From positions 124,001-188,000 of the forward strand of contig CAVPXS010000018.1 in NCBI GenBank assembly GCA_963709775.1: a stretch of 64,000 nt of DNA, read 5' to 3'. Source of the DNA: Salinimicrobium sp963709775. Its GTDB lineage: Bacteria; Bacteroidota; Bacteroidia; Flavobacteriales; Flavobacteriaceae. A program made the translations under genes and the position numbers. The notes under the pieces are model-generated. The model was not told the DNA's origin. It saw nothing but the letters and a program-made list of their open reading frames with translations, and ran no database searches. Numbering within the stretch: position 1 is the first letter of the stretch; every line of letters begins with the position of its first letter. Below, piece after piece: positions 1-9,063 of the stretch.

Positions 1-1762
1 CATGGAAATTGTGGCTGCTTTAAATCCTGTCTTGTCGATATATTTGATCTTATCAAGATCCTCATTAGAAATGACCGGATTCTGTATCAATAATCGCTTG
101 CAATGTTCAGGAATGATCTCAAAAAGATTTCTATCCTCCCCTATTGAAAGACTGATGTCGGTAACAATTTCCTCCCGAATCCCATCAAGTGGCGGATTTG
201 TTACCTGCGCGAACAACTGCTTAAAGTAGTTGAACAATAACTGTGGTTTATCTGAAAGTACGGCCAAAGGAATATCTGCGCCCATGGAACCAATAGCTTC
301 TTTGGCCTGTGAGGCCATCGGTGCTATGATAGTATTGATATCTTCAAGGGTATAGCCAAAGAGTTTTTGGCGGGTCTTAAAATCTACTTTTTCCACGGGA
401 GTTTTATTTCCTGTATAGGAAACATCTGCAAGTGGGAGGAGGTGCTCATCAAGCCATTCTCTATAAGGTCTTTCTGAAACTATTTTGTTCTTTACTTCTT
501 CATCTTCTATAATTCTTCCTTCATTCATATCCACGAGGAACATTCGGCCCGGTTCCAGGCGACCATGTCTCTCTACATTTTCAGGTTCGATCTCAACCAC
601 TCCGGTTTCTGAAGCCATTACGACGTATCCGTCTTTAGTAACAGTATACCTGGATGGACGCAGACCATTTCTGTCCAAAAGGGCGCCAATATAGTGACCA
701 TCTGTAAACGGAATAGAGGCGGGGCCATCCCACGGTTCCATGATACAGGAATTATATTCATAGAAGGCCTTCTTGTCTTCAGTCATCAGGGGGTTCTTCT
801 CCCAGGCTTCGGGTACCATCATCATAATAGCTTCCGGAAGGGAGCGACCTGTATGCAGCAGCAGTTCCAGCACAATATCCATAGAGGCAGAATCTGATTT
901 TCCTTCCGCAGCAATAGGAAGGAGTTCCTCCACAAACTCTCCAAAAATGTCACTTTTGAAGAGCTCTTCCCTGGCCTTCATTCGGCTTAGATTCCCGCGC
1001 AGGGTATTGATCTCGCCGTTATGGCACATATGCCTGAAGGGCTGCGCAAGATCCCAGCTGGGAAAGGTGTTGGTTGAAAATCGCTGGTGAACAAGAGCGA
1101 GCTTCGTCACCAGGTCTGGATCATTTAAATCCAGATAATACCTGTTGATATCTTCGGGCATCAGCAGCCCCTTATAAATGAGTGTTGTAGTGGATAAACT
1201 GGGAACATAGAAATAAAAGGATTCCGAAAGTTCAGAATTCCTGATCTTATGCTCGGCGATCTTTCTCGCGGCGAATAAGCGGGCGTTGAATTCTTTATCC
1301 GAAATATCACCTCCTTTGCCAATGAAGATCTGCTGTACGTTAGGTTCACTAAGGGCAGCAATACTACCCAGGCATGAATCATCTACCGGAACCTTTCTCC
1401 AGCCGAGGATTTCAAGCTTCTGCCTAAGAATTTGTTTTTCAAATTCCTTCTGTATCAATTCCCGCTGATTGGACGAAGGTGGTAGAAAAACCATCCCTAC
1501 CGCATATTCCCTGGGCTCCGGAATTTTAAAATCACATTTCTTTTTGAAAGTAGTCATGGGGTATTTCAATTAGAATACCTGCACCATCTCCGGTTCTGCC
1601 ATCTGCGCTCACGGCACCTCTATGCTCCAGTCTTACCAGGATATCGAGTGCCTTATGAATAATATCGTTTGTTCTTTTACCTTTTAAATTGCATATAAAT
1701 CCTGCGCCACAATTATCACGTTCAAATTCGGGATGGTAAAGTCCCTGTTGCTTTTTTCTCAT
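1..1762 (-). CDS. gltB: Glutamate synthase large subunit, N-terminal part (frameshifted, runs off window)
   Basis: The N-terminal class II glutamine amidotransferase part of the large glutamate synthase subunit, which takes ammonia from glutamine and makes two glutamates with 2-oxoglutarate. The start reads MRKKQQGLYHPEFERDNCGA; the Cys in DNCGAGF matches the catalytic cysteine that is exposed after propeptide removal in this family. Further on, NGEINTLRGN and the PWDGPA segment are typical. The first 76 codons are in one frame and the rest is in another; removing one A in the run at about 1537-1539 joins QKE to CDFKIPEPREY and restores a single frame. The rest of the gene lies to the left of the window. 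The break is probably a sequencing error. Confidence 0.9.
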
Positions 1763-1942
1763 ATTTTTCCCTAGTTCTTCTAATTATTTTCGGTAAAATA
1801 ATCTTTTGAATAGCTAAAAGGAAGCAAAAAATGGGTTTTAAGATAAAAGATGCAAAACTGAAAATTAGAGTGGATTTATATTTTTAATTTGATATTTCCT
1901 CTGCCTTTTTCTGTGAATCTGGTAATTCCAAAACATAGGCGC

Positions 1943-1976
1943 AAAAAAAGGTCCGACTTGTTAAAGCCGGACCTTC
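1943..1976 (-). terminator. Rho-independent terminator after the acyl-CoA dehydrogenase gene
   Basis: Read on the minus strand there is a stem AGGTCCGGC / GTCGGACCT with an eight-base loop, followed by a run of seven T. It lies just after the acyl-CoA dehydrogenase stop codon and before gltB, so it probably ends the dehydrogenase transcript. Confidence 0.8.
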
Positions 1977-1998
1977 TGAAATTAATTTCTTAAGGATT

Positions 1999-3141
1999 TT
2001 AATCTCTCAAAATACTTCTCGAGATAACGATCTTCTGAATTTCAGAAGTTCCTTCGTAGATCTGCGTGATCTTTGCGTCACGCATTAATCGCTCTACGTG
2101 GTATTCTTTTACATATCCGTTTCCTCCATGGACCTGTACTGCTTCAACAGTCACGTCCATTGCAGTTTGAGAAGCGAATAATTTTGCCATAGCCCCGCTT
2201 AGGTCATAGTTTTCACCATTGTCCTTGTCACAGGCAGCTTTCATTACCAGGTGGCGTGAAGCTTCAATAGAAGTATACATATCTGCAAGCTTAAAAGCTA
2301 TAGCCTGGTGGTTCATGATCTCGGTTCCAAATGCTTTGCGCACTTTGGAATAATCTCTGGCCAGTTCGTATGCTCCGCCCGCAATACCAAGTGCCTGTGC
2401 AGCGATACCTATACGCCCTCCGGAAAGGGTTTTCATGGCGAATTTAAATCCAAAACCATCTTCCCCGATCCTGTTCTCTTTTGGAACCTTCACGTCGTTA
2501 AAGTTCAATGAGTGGGTATCACTTCCACGTATTCCCAGCTTTTGCTCTTTAGGACCTATCTCAAACCCTTTCATTCCTTTTTCAACAATGAAAGCATTGA
2601 TTCCCTTATGTTTTTTCTCGCGATCGGTTTGTGCGATCACAAGATAAAAATCGGCAGTACTTCCATTAGTGATCCAGTTTTTTGTTCCATTAAGAACATA
2701 ATGGTCGTCCATTTCTATGGCCGTGGTTTTTTGCGAAGTAGCGTCACTTCCTGCTTCAGGTTCAGAAAGGCAAAAAGCGCCAATGGATTCCCCTGTTGCC
2801 AGTTTAGTAAGATATTTTTGTTTTTGCTCTTCATTTCCAAACTTCTCAATACCCCAACAAACAAGAGAATTATTAACCGACATTACTACAGATGCCGAAG
2901 CGTCGATCTTAGAAATCTCTTCCATAGCAAGTACGTAAGAAACAGTATCCATTCCGCCGCCGCCGTATTCCGGAGAAACCATCATTCCTAAAAAGCCCAA
3001 TTCCCCCATCTTTTTAATCTGCTCCTTCGGGAACTCCTGTTTTTCGTCTCTTTCAATCACTCCGGGCAACAATTCATTTTTGGCAAAATCTCGTGCCGCA
3101 TCGCGAATCATTATATGTTCTTCTGTAAGCTTAAAATCCAT
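1999..3141 (-). CDS. Acyl-CoA dehydrogenase
   Basis: A 380-residue FAD enzyme of the acyl-CoA dehydrogenase family, which oxidises acyl-CoA to the trans-2-enoyl-CoA in fatty acid or branched-chain amino acid breakdown and passes electrons to ETF. The sequence shows the family segments CLSEPEAGSD (around residue 124) and WITNG (flavin and substrate binding), and near the C-terminus YEGTSEIQ, which carries the usual catalytic Glu. Length matches short-chain and butyryl-type enzymes. It stands alone, with its own promoter and terminator. The exact chain-length specificity cannot be read from the sequence. Confidence 0.92.
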   Translation of the reverse strand: MDFKLTEEHIMIRDAARDFAKNELLPGVIERDEKQEFPKEQIKKMGELGFLGMMVSPEYGGGGMDTVSYVLAMEEISKIDASASVVMSVNNSLVCWGIEKFGNEEQKQKYLTKLATGESIGAFCLSEPEAGSDATSQKTTAIEMDDHYVLNGTKNWITNGSTADFYLVIAQTDREKKHKGINAFIVEKGMKGFEIGPKEQKLGIRGSDTHSLNFNDVKVPKENRIGEDGFGFKFAMKTLSGGRIGIAAQALGIAGGAYELARDYSKVRKAFGTEIMNHQAIAFKLADMYTSIEASRHLVMKAACDKDNGENYDLSGAMAKLFASQTAMDVTVEAVQVHGGNGYVKEYHVERLMRDAKITQIYEGTSEIQKIVISRSILRD

Positions 3142-3178
3142 TCGGTGTATTTTTTAAAAAATGTTCGATTTTGGTAGC

Positions 3179-3209
3179 CAAAGATACCCTTTTAGTGGCA
3201 TTTTTTCAA
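3179..3209 (-). promoter_or_regulatory. Bacteroidota-type promoter for the acyl-CoA dehydrogenase gene
   Basis: On the minus strand TTG and TATCTTTG are separated by 20 bases, which fits the Bacteroidota consensus TTTG-N17..23-TAnnTTTG. The -7 box lies 38 bases before the acyl-CoA dehydrogenase start codon. Confidence 0.6.
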
Positions 3210-3232
3210 TTGAGTTGGCTATTTTTACCCCA

Positions 3233-4304
3233 ATGAACAAAAATAACTATAACGTTGTAGGAGTTATGTCGGGAACCTCCCTTGATGGCATAGACCTGGC
3301 GTATGTGAATTTCACTTCTTCTGAAGGTTGGTCCTACAAAATTTTAGCTGCTGAAACCGTTCCCTATCCTTCGGAATGGCAGGAGATACTTGCTGAAGCA
3401 GTTCACTATGATGATATACGGCTGAAGCAGCTCAATGATAATTACACGCAGTTTCTTTCTGAAAGTCATCTCAGAATTTCTTTCCAAAAATGACATTTTT
3501 GAACCCGATGCAATTTGCAGTCATGGTCATACGATAAAGCATGAGCCCGAAAACGGATTTACTTTCCAAATAGGAAACCTTCCGGCGCTTGCTTCTAATC
3601 TTGGTCACACCGTGGTTTGTGATTTTAGAGTGCAGGACGTAGAGATGGGCGGCCAGGGGGCTCCTCTTGTGCCCGTTGGAGATGAATTATTGTTTGGATC
3701 CTATGACTATTGCCTCAACCTGGGAGGATTTGCGAATATTTCGACTAAACCAAATGGAGAGCGAGTGGCCTATGACATTTGTGCGGTGAATACGGTTTTG
3801 AATTTTCTATCTCAAAAAACAGGTGTACCATATGATAGGGATGGGGAGATTGCAGCCTCGGGAGAACTCAATGAAAAACTTTTAGAAGAGCTTGAAAAAT
3901 TACCTTTTTACGGACTCCGTCCTCCCAAATCGTTAGGGATCGAGTGGGTAAGCAAGTACATTTTTCCACTTTTAGAGAGGTATGAGAATTCCATTCCCTC
4001 TTTGCTTAGAACCTATACCGAACATGCTGCGGAAATGATTGCAAATGAATTAAGGGATTCTTCCGAAGAAAAGGTATTGGTGACAGGCGGTGGTGCGTTC
4101 AATGATTTTCTTATAAAAGAAATTCAAAGGCGCACAAAGACCGAAATAGTTATTCCTTCAGCAGAAGTAGTGAATTATAAAGAGGCATTAATATTTGCCT
4201 TTTTAGGAGTGTTGAAGTTGAGAGGGGAGAACAATGTTATGAGCTCGGTTACCGGAGCTTCAAAAGATCATTCTTCAGGAGTAATTTTTTTTTCAAAAGG
4301 ATGA
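3233..4304 (+). CDS. anmK: Anhydro-N-acetylmuramic acid kinase (one frameshift)
   Basis: This kinase recycles cell-wall sugar: it hydrates and phosphorylates 1,6-anhydro-MurNAc to MurNAc-6-phosphate. The N-terminus has GVMSGTSLDGIDLA, the family ATP-binding signature; later blocks include CSHGHT, DFRVQD, LGGFANIS and VTGGGAFN. The start at 3233 (MNKNNYNVVGVMSG) fits homologues better than an earlier ATG. The frame changes inside the run of three A at 3462-3464: deleting one A reads LSEVISEFLSKND and gives 356 residues, the expected size. All conserved motifs are intact on both sides, so an extra base in the sequence is more likely than gene decay. Confidence 0.9.
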
Positions 4305-4336
4305 GATAAATCAAGAAGTTGCGAAAATTAGTTTTT

Positions 4337-4344
4337 TATATTTG
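4337..4344 (+). promoter_or_regulatory. -7 promoter box before the amino-acid dehydrogenase gene
   Basis: TATATTTG matches the Bacteroidota -7 element TAnnTTTG exactly and lies 21 bases before the ATG. A TTG at 4319-4321 could be the -33 element, but the spacing of 15 is short. Confidence 0.5.
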
Positions 4345-4364
4345 CCTCAATATTTAATAAGATT

Positions 4365-5591
4365 ATGAAAGAATTATTGAATTTATATCAAAATAAAGCA
4401 CCTGAAATTGTTTTTAATTGGAAAGATCCAGAAACTGAAGCCGAAGGCTGGGTGGTAATCAACTCTCTGCGCGGTGGTGCTGCAGGTGGTGGTACAAGGA
4501 TGAGAAAAGGCCTCGATATGAACGAGGTGCTCTCCCTGGCGAAGACCATGGAGGTGAAATTTACCGTTTCGGGTCCTGCGATAGGCGGCGCGAAGTCGGG
4601 AATAAATTTCGATCCCAATGATCCCCGCAAAAAAGGCGTTTTAGAGCGCTGGTATAAAGCAGTATCTCCACTCTTAAAAAGTTACTATGGTACTGGAGGA
4701 GATCTTAACGTGGACGAGATCCATGAGGTTATTCCAATTACCGAGGATTCGGGAGTTTGGCATCCGCAGGAAGGGGTTTTTAATGGACATTTCAAACCTA
4801 CAGATGCCGATAAGATCAATAGAATTGGACAACTGCGCCAGGGAGTGATCAAGGTTCTTGAAAATAGCAAATTTTCACCCGATGTTACCCGCAAGTACAC
4901 CGTGGCCGACATGATCACGGGCTATGGTGTGGCCGAAGCCGTGCGTCACTACTATGATATTTATGGTGGTAATGTGCAGGGCAAGAAAGCAATTGTACAG
5001 GGCTTTGGTAACGTAGGTTCTGCCGCTGCTTATTATCTGGCCCAGATGGGGGCAAAAGTGGTTGGGATCATTGACCGTGAGGGCGGATTGATAAATGAAG
5101 ATGGTTTTTCTTTTGAAGAGATCCGGGATTTATTCCTTAACAAGCAGGGCAATGCCTTAAAATCTGAAAAACTTATTTCTTTTGAGGAGATCAATGATCG
5201 CGTATGGTCTTTAAATGCCGAAGTTTTTGCTCCTTGTGCCGCTTCCCGATTAATTACCAGGGAACAGGTGGATAAGATGGTGGATTCAGGTCTGGAAGTT
5301 ATTTCCAGTGGCGCCAATGTACCTTTTGCCGATGAAGAGATCTTTTTTGGACCCATTATGGAATATACCGATGAACGCATAAGTGTGATCCCCGATTTCA
5401 TTGCTAACTGTGGAATGGCAAGAGTATTTGCTTACTTCATGGAACGCAGAGTGCAAATGACAGATGAGGCTATTTTCAACGACACCTCAATTACTATAAG
5501 AAATGCTATTCAAAATACCTTTAACCATAACAGCAGTAAAACCAATATCAGCAAAACTGCCTTTGAAGTTGCTTTAAAAAAGCTGGTATGA
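4365..5591 (+). CDS. Glu/Leu/Phe/Val dehydrogenase family protein
   Basis: A 408-residue NAD(P)-dependent amino acid dehydrogenase, which reversibly deaminates an amino acid to its 2-oxo acid. The N-terminal catalytic domain has AIGGAKSGINFD with the conserved Lys region, and YYGTGGDLNVDEI. The Rossmann domain begins near residue 200 with VQGFGNVGSAAAYYLAQ. The APCAASRLIT and SGANVP segments also fit. It is shorter than the hexameric GdhA enzymes and resembles the leucine/valine-type branch, so the substrate is uncertain. nhaD follows after 10 bases, probably on the same transcript. Confidence 0.88.
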   Translation: MKELLNLYQNKAPEIVFNWKDPETEAEGWVVINSLRGGAAGGGTRMRKGLDMNEVLSLAKTMEVKFTVSGPAIGGAKSGINFDPNDPRKKGVLERWYKAVSPLLKSYYGTGGDLNVDEIHEVIPITEDSGVWHPQEGVFNGHFKPTDADKINRIGQLRQGVIKVLENSKFSPDVTRKYTVADMITGYGVAEAVRHYYDIYGGNVQGKKAIVQGFGNVGSAAAYYLAQMGAKVVGIIDREGGLINEDGFSFEEIRDLFLNKQGNALKSEKLISFEEINDRVWSLNAEVFAPCAASRLITREQVDKMVDSGLEVISSGANVPFADEEIFFGPIMEYTDERISVIPDFIANCGMARVFAYFMERRVQMTDEAIFNDTSITIRNAIQNTFNHNSSKTNISKTAFEVALKKLV

Positions 5592-5601
5592 TGCTATAGC
5601 C

Positions 5602-6975
5602 ATGGTAAGCATTTTAATAGTCATCTTTATTGTTGGATATCTGGCAATAACGCTGGAACATCCACTACAACTTGATAAAGCGGTTTCTGCCCTCCTAATG
5701 GCCACCATTATTTGGGCAGGAATCGCTTTCGGTTTTAATAACGGGATCCTTTCTATCGTAGATTATCACGGGGAAGTTTTTAATGTAAATAAAGGAGACC
5801 TGGCAGAGCAAATGTGGGGATTTAAAGCAAATCTCATGCACCACTTTAGTTCCATAAGTGAGATCCTGTTTTTTCTTATTGGGGCAATGACCATTGTGGA
5901 GATCATAGATATTCATCGGGGTTTTGCTATAATAAAGAAAACCATTGTCACTACAGACAAAAAGAAGCTGCTCTGGGTACTCGGTGCCCTCGCCTTCATT
6001 CTTTCTGCAGTCATTGATAATTTAACCGCAACTATTATCCTGGTTACGCTGCTGCGCAAGCTGGTTCCCAAACGGGATTACCGGGTTTGGTTCGCTGCGC
6101 TTATTGTAGTTGCTGCCAATGCCGGGGGAGCCTGGTCACCAATAGGTGATGTAACAACCACGATGCTCTGGATCAATAATAAAGTAACTGCAGCTGGCCT
6201 GGCAGAGCATCTCATAATCCCTGCACTATTTTGTTTTATACTTCCTTTTGCTGCAGCTATGCGCCTTAAAGCCTTTCGGGGAGACACGGTTTTAAAGAAA
6301 AAGGTGATAGATGAGGATTCAGAAAGGTTGTTAAGTAGCCGGAAAATGCTTTATGCAGGTTTGGGTGCTATTCTTCTGGTTCCAATATTTAAAGGAATTA
6401 CAGGTTTGCCGCCCTATGTTGGCATGCTATTTAGCCTAAGCCTTGTTTGGTTGCTTTCAGAATATGTAAAGCCGGTGAAGAATATCAGCAAAAACGAGAA
6501 GAATTTATATTCCACCCATAAAGCGCTTTCTAATATTGAATTTTCGAGTATCCTTTTCTTTTTGGGAATATTACTGGCAGTGGCAGGGCTTGAGAGCCTT
6601 GTATTTGGAACTCTTCAGGGGCAGCAGGTTGGTACTCTGTTTTATGCGGCCAGTCAGCTTTCACAGGCTATTCCGAGTATGGACGCTGTGGTGGTAATTC
6701 TCGGGGGACTTTCAGCAGTAATAGATAATGTGCCGCTGGTAGCAGCTTCTATGGCTATGTACGACTTTCCTATGGATGACAGGACCTGGCATTTCATAGC
6801 CTATAGTGCAGGTACAGGAGGTAGTCTTCTTATCATAGGTTCTGCTGCGGGAGTAGCTGCTATGGGAATGGAGAAGATCAACTTTATGTGGTACTTAAAG
6901 AACATCGCACCCCTGGCTTTGCTGGGATTTTTAGGGGGAGCTGTTAGTTTTATTGTGCTTACTCATTTCTTCTAG
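5602..6975 (+). CDS. nhaD: Na+/H+ antiporter NhaD
   Basis: An inner-membrane sodium/proton antiporter of the NhaD (ion transporter) family, 457 residues with about a dozen hydrophobic segments. Two inverted DN motifs are present, DNLTATIILVTLLRKL near residue 139 and DNVPLVAAS near residue 376, with AANAGGAWSPIGDVTTTMLW between them; these acidic and polar residues sit in the ion path in this family. It exports sodium and helps pH control, as expected for a marine or halotolerant bacterium. It lies 10 bases after the amino-acid dehydrogenase gene. Confidence 0.93.
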   Translation: MVSILIVIFIVGYLAITLEHPLQLDKAVSALLMATIIWAGIAFGFNNGILSIVDYHGEVFNVNKGDLAEQMWGFKANLMHHFSSISEILFFLIGAMTIVEIIDIHRGFAIIKKTIVTTDKKKLLWVLGALAFILSAVIDNLTATIILVTLLRKLVPKRDYRVWFAALIVVAANAGGAWSPIGDVTTTMLWINNKVTAAGLAEHLIIPALFCFILPFAAAMRLKAFRGDTVLKKKVIDEDSERLLSSRKMLYAGLGAILLVPIFKGITGLPPYVGMLFSLSLVWLLSEYVKPVKNISKNEKNLYSTHKALSNIEFSSILFFLGILLAVAGLESLVFGTLQGQQVGTLFYAASQLSQAIPSMDAVVVILGGLSAVIDNVPLVAASMAMYDFPMDDRTWHFIAYSAGTGGSLLIIGSAAGVAAMGMEKINFMWYLKNIAPLALLGFLGGAVSFIVLTHFF

Positions 6976-6995
6976 ATTTATATTCTGCTTTTAGG

Positions 6996-7025
6996 TTGCA
7001 TTAAATCAAAGGCTGTTTATCTTTA
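6996..7025 (+). promoter_or_regulatory. Probable promoter of the exbB-exbD-tonB-folC operon
   Basis: TTG and TATCTTTA are 19 bases apart, which is right for a Bacteroidota promoter, with one deviation in the last base of the -7 box. It lies 47 bases before the exbB start. Confidence 0.5.
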
Positions 7026-7072
7026 CAATTAAAATTGGATTCTCACGTTACATAAAAAAACCAGATACACAA

Positions 7073-7774
7073 ATGCTATACTTTATTCAGGAGGATGGTC
7101 TTGCCCAGGCGGCACAGGAGACAGAACCTATAGTTGAGGAAAAAACCCTTTCGTTGTTTGATTTGTTTCTTAGCGGCGGAATTGGAGGACAGGTTATCAT
7201 TCTCATCCTTTTCATATTGCTGTTTGCAGCCATTTATATCTATTTCGAAAGATTGTTTGCTATTAAAGCTGCTTCAGAAACCGACAGTAATTTCATGAAC
7301 CAGATCAAAGACTCCGTTCTGCATGGTAATATTGAATCGGCACGTATTCGATGTGCCCAGGCTAATTCGCCTGTAGCACGACTTACTGCCAAGGGCCTTG
7401 ACCGCATTGGAAGTCCGCTAGAAGATATTAACACAGCCATCGAAAATGCAGGGCGTCTTGAAGTTTATAAACTGGAGAAGAACGTGAGTGTACTTGCAAC
7501 TATTGCAGGTGCCGCGCCTATGATTGGTTTCCTCGGAACGGTGATAGGGATGGTTATAGCTTTCCATGAACTGGCTACCAGTAGTGGCCAGGCAGAAATG
7601 GGAGCTCTGGCTGAAGGTATCTACACAGCGATGACTACCACGGTTGCAGGGCTTATTGTAGGTATTATCGCCTATATTGGGTATAACCACCTGGTGGTTA
7701 AAACAGATAAGGTAGTGCATCAAATGGAGGCTACGGCTGTAGATTTCCTTGACCTTCTAAACGAACCAGTATAA
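7073..7774 (+). CDS. exbB: MotA/TolQ/ExbB proton channel family protein
   Basis: A 233-residue inner-membrane protein that with ExbD uses the proton gradient to drive TonB. One membrane segment lies near residues 40-60 (GGQVIILILFILLFAAIYIY), followed by a cytoplasmic domain, and then two C-terminal membrane helices including TIAGAAPMIGFLGTVIGMV and TTTVAGLIVGIIAYIGYNHL. The GFLGTVIGM and TTTVAGL patterns are the family core. ExbD follows after one base and TonB after that, so this is a complete energising unit for outer-membrane receptors such as the one at the right edge of this window. Confidence 0.93.
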   Translation: MLYFIQEDGLAQAAQETEPIVEEKTLSLFDLFLSGGIGGQVIILILFILLFAAIYIYFERLFAIKAASETDSNFMNQIKDSVLHGNIESARIRCAQANSPVARLTAKGLDRIGSPLEDINTAIENAGRLEVYKLEKNVSVLATIAGAAPMIGFLGTVIGMVIAFHELATSSGQAEMGALAEGIYTAMTTTVAGLIVGIIAYIGYNHLVVKTDKVVHQMEATAVDFLDLLNEPV

Positions 7775-7775
7775 T

Positions 7776-8168
7776 ATGAACTTAAGAGGCAGAAATAAGA
7801 TCAGTCCCGAATTCAGCATGAGTTCCATGACAGATATTGTATTCCTGTTGTTGATCTTTTTTATGCTCACCTCGCCGGCTATTACTCCGGAAGCTCTTGA
7901 TCTTATCCTTCCAAAGGCTAAGGGAAAGACCACGAACAAACAAAATGTGGCAGTGAGTATTACAAAAGACCTTCAGGTTTATATTGATAAGGAGAGAGTA
8001 AGTAGCAGCTCTTTGGAGTCCAGGCTTAAAGAAGTCCTGGCAGGGGTAGAAGAACCTACCATTATTTTGCGTGCCGAAGAAGGTGTGCCAATTGAAAAGG
8101 CTGTAGATGTCATGGATATTGCAAACCGGAACCGCTACAAGATCGTGCTTGCAGTAAAACCCGAATAA
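7776..8168 (+). CDS. exbD: ExbD/TolR family biopolymer transport protein
   Basis: A 130-residue partner of ExbB with one N-terminal membrane helix (about residues 15-35) and a periplasmic domain. The helix starts with SMTDIVFLLLIFFMLTSP, which holds the conserved membrane Asp needed for proton use. It starts one base after the exbB stop, so the two are translated together. The periplasmic end with RAEEGVPIEKAVDVMDIA is typical of TolR/ExbD. Confidence 0.93.
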   Translation: MNLRGRNKISPEFSMSSMTDIVFLLLIFFMLTSPAITPEALDLILPKAKGKTTNKQNVAVSITKDLQVYIDKERVSSSSLESRLKEVLAGVEEPTIILRAEEGVPIEKAVDVMDIANRNRYKIVLAVKPE

Positions 8169-8240
8169 ACATTCTCTGCTTTACCCTTTTTGGTAATTGT
8201 GGAACTATGTTTGCTGAATAAAATCTAGAAAAGGAACAGA

Positions 8241-9059
8241 GTGAAATACCTGGAAACAGAATACGAAAGAAAATCAATGGCAATCACAGTGGTTCTCCAT
8301 GTGTTGCTAATCCTGCTATTGCTGTTCTTTGGCTTCACTTATCTCGACCCCCCACCCGAAAATGGGATTGCCATAAACTTTGGAACTTCAGAGGTTGGTT
8401 CGGGCATTGAACAGCCTACCGAGCCTGTTAAAACAGCGCCTCAACAAACCAGTTCACCTGTAACTCCTGTGGAAACCAATATTAAGGAAGAGGTAGTTAC
8501 CCAGGAAGTTATTGAAGCTCCTGTAATTGAAAAGAAGAAAGAAGAAAAGGTCGTACAAAAGGTGGAAACCCCTGTTAAAAAGGTGGAAGAGCCGGTAAAA
8601 AAGCCCGATCCCAAGCCTTCAAAATCCACTACAGATGCTTTGAGCAGTATTCTTAATGGCCCTGCTAATGATGGGCAGGCGAGAGGCGGAGAAGGTAATG
8701 ATGACGTTGCAGGTGATAAAGGCAGCCCCGATGGTGATCCTAATGCGAAGTCATATTACGGTACAGGAATGGGACTGGATGGCGACGGGAACTATCGTCT
8801 TGGCGGTAGAAAAGCCCTAAATAAAGAAAAATTTGTACAGGATTGCAATGAATCAGGACTTGTAGTGGTCCAGATCGAAGTAAACCGAAGCGGTGCTGTA
8901 ACCCGTGCAATTCCGGGGGTAAAAGGTACGACCAACAATGCTACCTGCCTTACAGATCCTGCAAAAAGAGCAGCTCTTGCTACACGCTTTAACAGTGATC
9001 CCGATGCTCCCGCGAAGCAGGTAGGGACCATTATTTACAACTTCAAACTTACCGAATAA
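8241..9059 (+). CDS. tonB: Energy transducer TonB
   Basis: A 272-residue TonB-like protein. It begins at a GTG codon and has one membrane anchor near residues 13-33 (AITVVLHVLLILLLLFFGF), a spacer rich in Pro, Lys and Glu with EPVKK repeats (about residues 55-130), a Gly/Asp-rich stretch, and a C-terminal domain with LVVVQIEVNRSGAVTRA. It carries energy from ExbBD across the periplasm to outer-membrane receptors. The C-terminal domain is the form common in flavobacteria, not the classic enterobacterial one. folC begins almost directly after it. Confidence 0.88.
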   Translation: MKYLETEYERKSMAITVVLHVLLILLLLFFGFTYLDPPPENGIAINFGTSEVGSGIEQPTEPVKTAPQQTSSPVTPVETNIKEEVVTQEVIEAPVIEKKKEEKVVQKVETPVKKVEEPVKKPDPKPSKSTTDALSSILNGPANDGQARGGEGNDDVAGDKGSPDGDPNAKSYYGTGMGLDGDGNYRLGGRKALNKEKFVQDCNESGLVVVQIEVNRSGAVTRAIPGVKGTTNNATCLTDPAKRAALATRFNSDPDAPAKQVGTIIYNFKLTE

Positions 9060-9063
9060 CTTG

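Noticed and set aside
3435..3493. Overlapping frames in anmK as a programmed ribosomal frameshift
   Set aside because: No slippery heptamer or downstream structure is evident, and the same kind of one-base break occurs in many unrelated genes of this window.
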